From the NCBI GenBank assembly GCA_963739435.1, contig CAVUAN010000002.1:1-19459 (forward strand): a stretch of 19,459 nt of DNA, read 5' to 3'. The position numbers were made by a program, and so were the translations under genes. Under the pieces are notes generated by a model. That model worked only from the letters and a program-made list of their open reading frames with translations. It had not been told where the DNA came from and did no database searches. Shown here one piece after another: positions 15,243 to 19,459 of the stretch. The number at the start of each line of letters is the position of its first letter. Position 1 is the first letter of the stretch. This DNA comes from CAVUAN01 sp963739435 (GTDB taxonomy: Bacteria; Acidobacteriota; Thermoanaerobaculia; UBA5066; Gp7-AA6).

Positions 15243-17283
15243 GCTCGCCCCGAAGCGAAGGCTGCGTCGCACGGGCTGTTGCAGCGGTCTTTCTCTGCGC
15301 CCTCTCGGCTGGCGCGGGTGGCTGCGGCCGCCTTGCCTCGGCGAAGCCTTCAATCGTCCTCATCTCCGTCGACACATTGCGCGCCGACCATTTGCCCGTC
15401 TACGGGTACAAGGGGCTCGAGACGCCCTCGATCTCCGCCCTCGCGCGCGACTCGGTCCGCTTCGAGAACGCCTACAGCCACGTTCCGTTGACACTCCCCT
15501 CGCACGCGGTACTTCTCACCGGCCTCCTCCCCTTCGAAAACGGCGTCCGCGACAACCTGGGGTTCCGCCTGGCTGCGAGCCAGCCGACCCTGGCGCAACG
15601 CCTGCGCGCAGCGGGCTACGCCACGGGCGCCGCGGTCTCCTCGTACGTCCTGCGCGCCGATCGAGGCCTGAATGCGGGCTTCGATCACTACGACGACCAG
15701 ATGCCCGAAAACCCGACGCGGGAGCGGTCCGGCGTGGAATCGGCCGACGCTCTCGCCGGCTGGGCGAAAACGGTCCGGGACAAGCCCGTTTTCCTCTTCT
15801 TCACCTGTACGAGCCGCACGCTCCGTACGAACCGCCCGAGCCCTTCCGCAGCCGTTATGCGGACAGGCCCTACGACGGCGAAATCGCGGCAGCCGACGCC
15901 GGCGTGGGCCGCCTCCTCGACTTCTTGAAGAGGGCCGGCCTCTACGAGAGCGCCGAGATCCTGTTCGTGTCCGACCACGGAGAGGGGTTGGGAGATCACG
16001 GAGAGGACGAGCATGGAGTCTTTCTGTACCGGGAAACGCTCCGCGTTCCGCTCCTCTGGAAGCGGCCCGGCTCGGCTAACGCCGGTGAAGTCGTCGGAGC
16101 GCCCGTCGGGCTCGCCGACATCGCTCCGACGATCCTCTCCCTCGTATCCGAGAAGGCACCGCGGGATCTGTCCGGCGTCTCTCTGGAGTTGATCCTGGCG
16201 AAGAAGAGTCCGCCACGCCAGATCTACGGGGAGACCTTCTATCCGAGGCTGAATCTCGGCTGGAGCGATCTGGCGTCCCTGGTTTCCGATCGGTATCAGT
16301 ACATCGAGGCCCCGCGCCCGGAGCTCTACGACCTGGAGGTGGACCCGGGGGAACGAAACGACCTGGCTCCCGGATTGCCGGCCCCGTTTCGATCGATGCG
16401 GGTTGCCCTGGCCGGCCTTCACCGCCCGTTCGTCGCGCCCGAGGCTTCGTCTCCGGAGGAATTGAAAAGGCTGGCGTCCCTCGGATACATCCACGTGTCC
16501 TCACCTGGGCCGGGCGGACAGGCGCTTCCGGACCCCAAGGACCGGATCGATTCGCTCAAGGACTTTCGCAGGCTGCTCGAGCTCTTTTACGCCGGCAAGG
16601 ACGAGGAAACGATCGCCCTCGCCCGCCGGCTCCTCAAGCGCAACCCCGGGATGTTCTCCGCGTGGACGGCCCTGGGAGGAAGCCTCGAGCGCACGGGCCG
16701 GAGAGGAGAGGCCGCAGCAGCCCTGCGGGAAGGACTCTCGGTCGCGAGCGCCGAGACGCCGCCGGAACAGCTGTCGCAGGCCCACGACGACCTGGCCCGG
16801 CTTCAGACGGAAGAGGCCCGGTCGCTCGAGGCCAGGGGCGTGGCGCTCGCCTCCGCAGGCAAGGGCGACGAGGCCCGGGAAACTCTCCTGCGCGCCTGGA
16901 AGGCTGCTCCGGGCGATGCCCGGATCGCGTTCAACCTCGGCATTCTCGCCCTGCATCGATCGAACCCGAGCGAGGCCCGCGACTGGTTCCTCAAGTCTCT
17001 CCAGGCCAAGCCGGACGACCCGGCAGTACTCGCCGACCTGGGCCTGGCGCAGGCCGCTCTGGGAGACGAGGCGGCCGCCGCGAGGTCGTGGGCGAAGGCG
17101 ATCGAGCTCAACCCGCGGCAATTCGACGCCCTCTACAACCTGGCAGTCCTGGAGCTCAGAGGGGGGCGTACCCGAGAGGGCCTGGAACGTCTCGAGCTCT
17201 TCGTGGCTTCCGCGCCCGACGACCGCTTCGGGAAGGAGCTCGGAGAGGCTCGCCGGCTGCTCCAGAACCGTGCAAAACTTTGA
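15239..17283 (+). CDS. Sulfatase-fold hydrolase with C-terminal TPRs, Thr at the formylglycine position, one frameshift
   Basis: An alkaline-phosphatase-superfamily enzyme of about 681 residues once the frame is repaired. The N-terminus is a signal with a possible lipobox (AGAGGC, Cys29). The metal site includes D45 in VLISVDTLRADH. The nucleophile motif reads TLPSHAVLLTG (85-95), so Thr85 replaces the Cys or Ser that becomes formylglycine in true sulfatases. HLYEPHAPYEPP and SDHGEGLGDHGEDEHG supply further ligands. After ELKRLASLGYIHV, TPR helices occupy about the last 220 residues (WTALGGSLERTGRRGEAAAA, then IAFNLGILALHRSNPSEARD). The frame breaks near 15802, where one missing C would restore FLFFHLYEPH. 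Given the Thr, hydrolysis of a phospho- rather than a sulfo-ester is plausible, but the substrate is unknown. It is coupled to the upstream gene, and the VWFA gene starts directly after its stop. Confidence 0.88.
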
Positions 17284-19432
17284 GTGAAGACCATGAGGAA
17301 GCCCTTCGCCCTGTGCCTCGTTCTCGGCCTCGTCTCCCCGGCACCCGCCCAGGAACAGCCTCGGACTACGGTCCGCGAAACGGCAGACGTGTCACTCGTC
17401 GAGGTCCCCGTCCACGTCATCGGACGCGACGGCAAGCCCATCGCCGGGCTCAAGGCCTCCGACTTCGAGGTGGAAGACGACGGCGCCCGGCAGACGGTCC
17501 TCGGCATCGACGTCGTCGATCTGAACCGCAGAGGAGAGACGGCAGGATCGGCTGAGCCGACGCCTGCGGCGGGGCGGCGCCATTTTTTCCTGCTCTTCGA
17601 CCTTTCCTTCTCGAAGCCCCTCCAGATCGTCCGCGCCCGCGAAGCCGCCGCGCGCTTCATCGGAGGCGCGATGGGGCCCGAGGACCTCGCCGCCGTGGCA
17701 ACGACGTCTGTCGAGCATGGGGCGCGCCTCCTGGTGACCTTTTCCTCGGACCGCCGTCAGCTCCTGGCGGCGATTGCAGCCGTCGGCCTGCCGCGGGCAG
17801 AGGAGCCGGTGATCGACCCCCTGATGTTCACGTTCATCGTGCCCGGCGACGTCTCGGCCAGCCGCCCACCCTCCGGAGAGTCGACCCGTCCGGACTCGCG
17901 CGCGGGATCCCTGATCGACCCGAACCTCGCCCGGGCGTACACGGTCATGGCGCAGAAAGCCGAAGACGGCTACACGCTCGGCCGCGTGCAACAGCACTTG
18001 ACCGACATGGACTCCCTTGCCCTCGCGCTCGATCTCGTCGAGGGAAGAAAAACGATCGTCTTTTTTTCGCAGGGATTCGACAACCGCCTCCTGGTGGGAA
18101 GCCTGGCGCGCGGGAGGTCGGCACAGGATACCCAGGCGGAGAACGACGCCCTCTTCACCGGAAGGTTCACCGAGCTCGACAGCGAGCGCCGTTCGGCCAA
18201 CGCGCCTCTCCAGCGCCGGCTGGATGCGACCCTCGCTCTTTTCCAGCGCTCCGACTGCATCGTTTACCCGATCGACCTCGCCGGCCTGGGAGAGGAGGGC
18301 GGCTCCAGCCTGACTTCGAACGTCCACGGGGAGGACGTGCTCTTCGCCCTGGCAAACGGGACGGGCGGAGAAGTCCTCAAAAACAACAACGATTTCGACA
18401 TGCAGATGCGCCGCATCGGGGAGAAGACGAGCCTGACGTACGTGTTGACGTTTCGGCCGACCAAGCGATCGGGCCAGGGGGCGTTCCACCCGCTCAAGGT
18501 GCGCGTCAAGGCCAAGGGCGCCCGCGTGTCCGCCCGCGCCGGCTACTACGAGACCCGGCCGTTTCGGTCCTTGAACCCGCTCGAGCGGTCGCTTTCGGCC
18601 GCCGATGTCATCACGCACGAGAAGGAAGCCGGCTTCCCCATGGAGGTCCTCGCGCTGGCGGTCCGGGGCGACCCCGTCTCGAGGGTGCCGGTCATCCTCG
18701 AAATCCCCGGAGAGCCGCTCCTGCAGAAGGCCTCCGGATCGCGCATCCGGCTCGGCCTCTACGTCTACGCGATGAATGCGAGCGGTGAGGTCGCGGACTA
18801 CTTTGCGAGATCCATCGTTCTCGATGTCGCGAAGGATGGTGCGCGCCTCCGCAGCGGCGGCCTCCGCTACTGCGGGAGCCTGCGGCTGCTTCCCGGGTCC
18901 TACCGATTGCGTGTCTTCGCCCAGGACGAGGACCGGGGGCAGTTTTCCTTCAAGGCGGTTTCGGTCGAAGTCCCGGAGGCGGAGAAAGCGGCCGTCCAGG
19001 TGCTGCATCCTCTCTTCCTGGAGCCGGAGGCGCCGGGAGTGAACGTGAGCGAGCCGGCGGGAAAGGAACACCTCTCCCGCGGCGGGGTTCTTCGAGCTGG
19101 CGGGAGATGGGTATCTCCCGCGGCTGCGGCCCGAGCTCGCCTCGGGCAAGGCCTCGCGCCTCTGCCTGATGCTCTACCCGCCGGCCGGCGGAGGCGCCGT
19201 TTCGTTTCAGCTCGAAGCCGGTGTTCGGGGCGCAGGGGGGCATGCGTCCGCCCCGCAACGATTCGCCGTGCTCGGACACACCGAGCCCGACCCGAGCGGC
19301 ATGATGAAGTTCTTGATCGAGTTCACTCCTCCCGCCCTTCAGCCCGGTGACTATTCCCTCTCGGTCACCGTCCGCGATCCGGCGGGCTCGAGCCCTCCGG
19401 CTCGGACCGAAGCACCCTTTCGGATGTTCTGA
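17284..19432 (+). CDS. VWFA-related protein of acidobacterial type (TIGR03436-like), one frameshift
   Basis: About 715 residues if read through one extra G. The start is GTG 17284, directly after the previous stop, or ATG 17293; both give the signal MRKPFALCLVLGLVSPAPAQ. Residues about 30-80 form the characteristic N-terminal sandwich (VPVHVIGRDGKPIAGLKASD followed by FEVEDDG). The von Willebrand A domain starts at HFFLLFDLSFSKP, with an intact MIDAS triad DxSxS (D106, S108, S110), and continues through GRKTIVFFSQGFDN. The C-terminal third is beta-rich (VPVILEIPG, GSYRLRVFAQDEDRG, GDYSLSVTVRDPAG). In the G run at 19084-19087 one base too many shifts the frame; without it FFELAGDGYLPRL joins to MLYPPAGGG and ends at TGA 19432. 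Such proteins are presumed exported adhesion or assembly factors. It is the last gene of the three-gene operon. Confidence 0.88.
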
Positions 19433-19459
19433 GGATGGGATCGGTTGTCCTCCGGGGGA

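Noticed and set aside
15239..17283. Formylglycine-dependent sulfatase
   Set aside because: The signature has Thr in place of Cys or Ser, so the usual maturation is impossible; annotated instead as a sulfatase-fold hydrolase.
17392..19149. 585-codon minus-strand open frame opposite the VWFA gene
   Set aside because: It is antisense to a recognisable VWFA protein with intact MIDAS residues, and it has no family features of its own.
1..19459. tRNA genes, CRISPR arrays, IS elements, phage or toxin-antitoxin genes
   Set aside because: I looked on both strands and saw no cloverleaf, regularly spaced repeat array, transposase or integrase, or antitoxin-like small gene pair.

Overview
The window is GC-rich (well over 60% by eye) and bacterial. 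Its gene families point to an Acidobacteriota genome, possibly a Thermoanaerobaculia-like lineage. These are an Oar-type TonB-dependent receptor with an N-terminal carboxypeptidase-regulatory-like fold, a VWFA protein of the acidobacterial TIGR03436 type, alkaline-phosphatase-superfamily hydrolases fused to TPRs, a PD40/TolB-like propeller, and an ECF sigma factor paired with a Ser/Thr kinase. Taxonomy is inferred from these families only. I see no tRNA, rRNA, CRISPR array, IS element or phage gene.

Left part (1-3272): the 3' end of a PD40 beta-propeller gene (+) converges on a two-gene molybdenum hydroxylase operon (-): a [2Fe-2S] subunit and a Tat-exported molybdopterin subunit of the isoquinoline 1-oxidoreductase/xanthine dehydrogenase family. 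All three are broken by many one-base frameshifts although family motifs survive in every frame. Upstream of the Fe-S gene is a short intergenic region with helically phased CCGAGG repeats and a 9-bp inverted repeat.

Middle part (3443-8909): mostly minus-strand genes. They encode a small four-helix membrane protein, then (in transcription order) DinB-like, GNAT, cupin, ECF sigma factor and Ser/Thr kinase, tightly packed and probably co-transcribed. A PhzF-like isomerase runs divergently on the plus strand. Its 3' end overlaps a single-domain receiver protein whose phospho-acceptor Asp is a Glu. Next comes a small exported putative metallopeptidase with an HExxHxxGxxE motif.

Right part (9007-19432): all plus strand and all predicted envelope or exported proteins. 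It holds a phosphodiesterase-like TPR lipoprotein, the large TonB-dependent receptor followed by a textbook intrinsic terminator, and then a compact three-gene operon: CRL-TPR protein, sulfatase-fold TPR lipoprotein with Thr in place of the formylglycine Cys, and a VWFA-related protein. The operon genes are joined by an ATGA overlap and a zero-base junction. Three isolated one-base frameshifts (near 14519, 15802 and 19085) interrupt the three operon genes and are most simply read as sequencing errors. This receptor / TPR / AP-superfamily hydrolase / VWFA locus is the best candidate here for an uncharacterised surface system. Its substrate cannot be read from the sequence.
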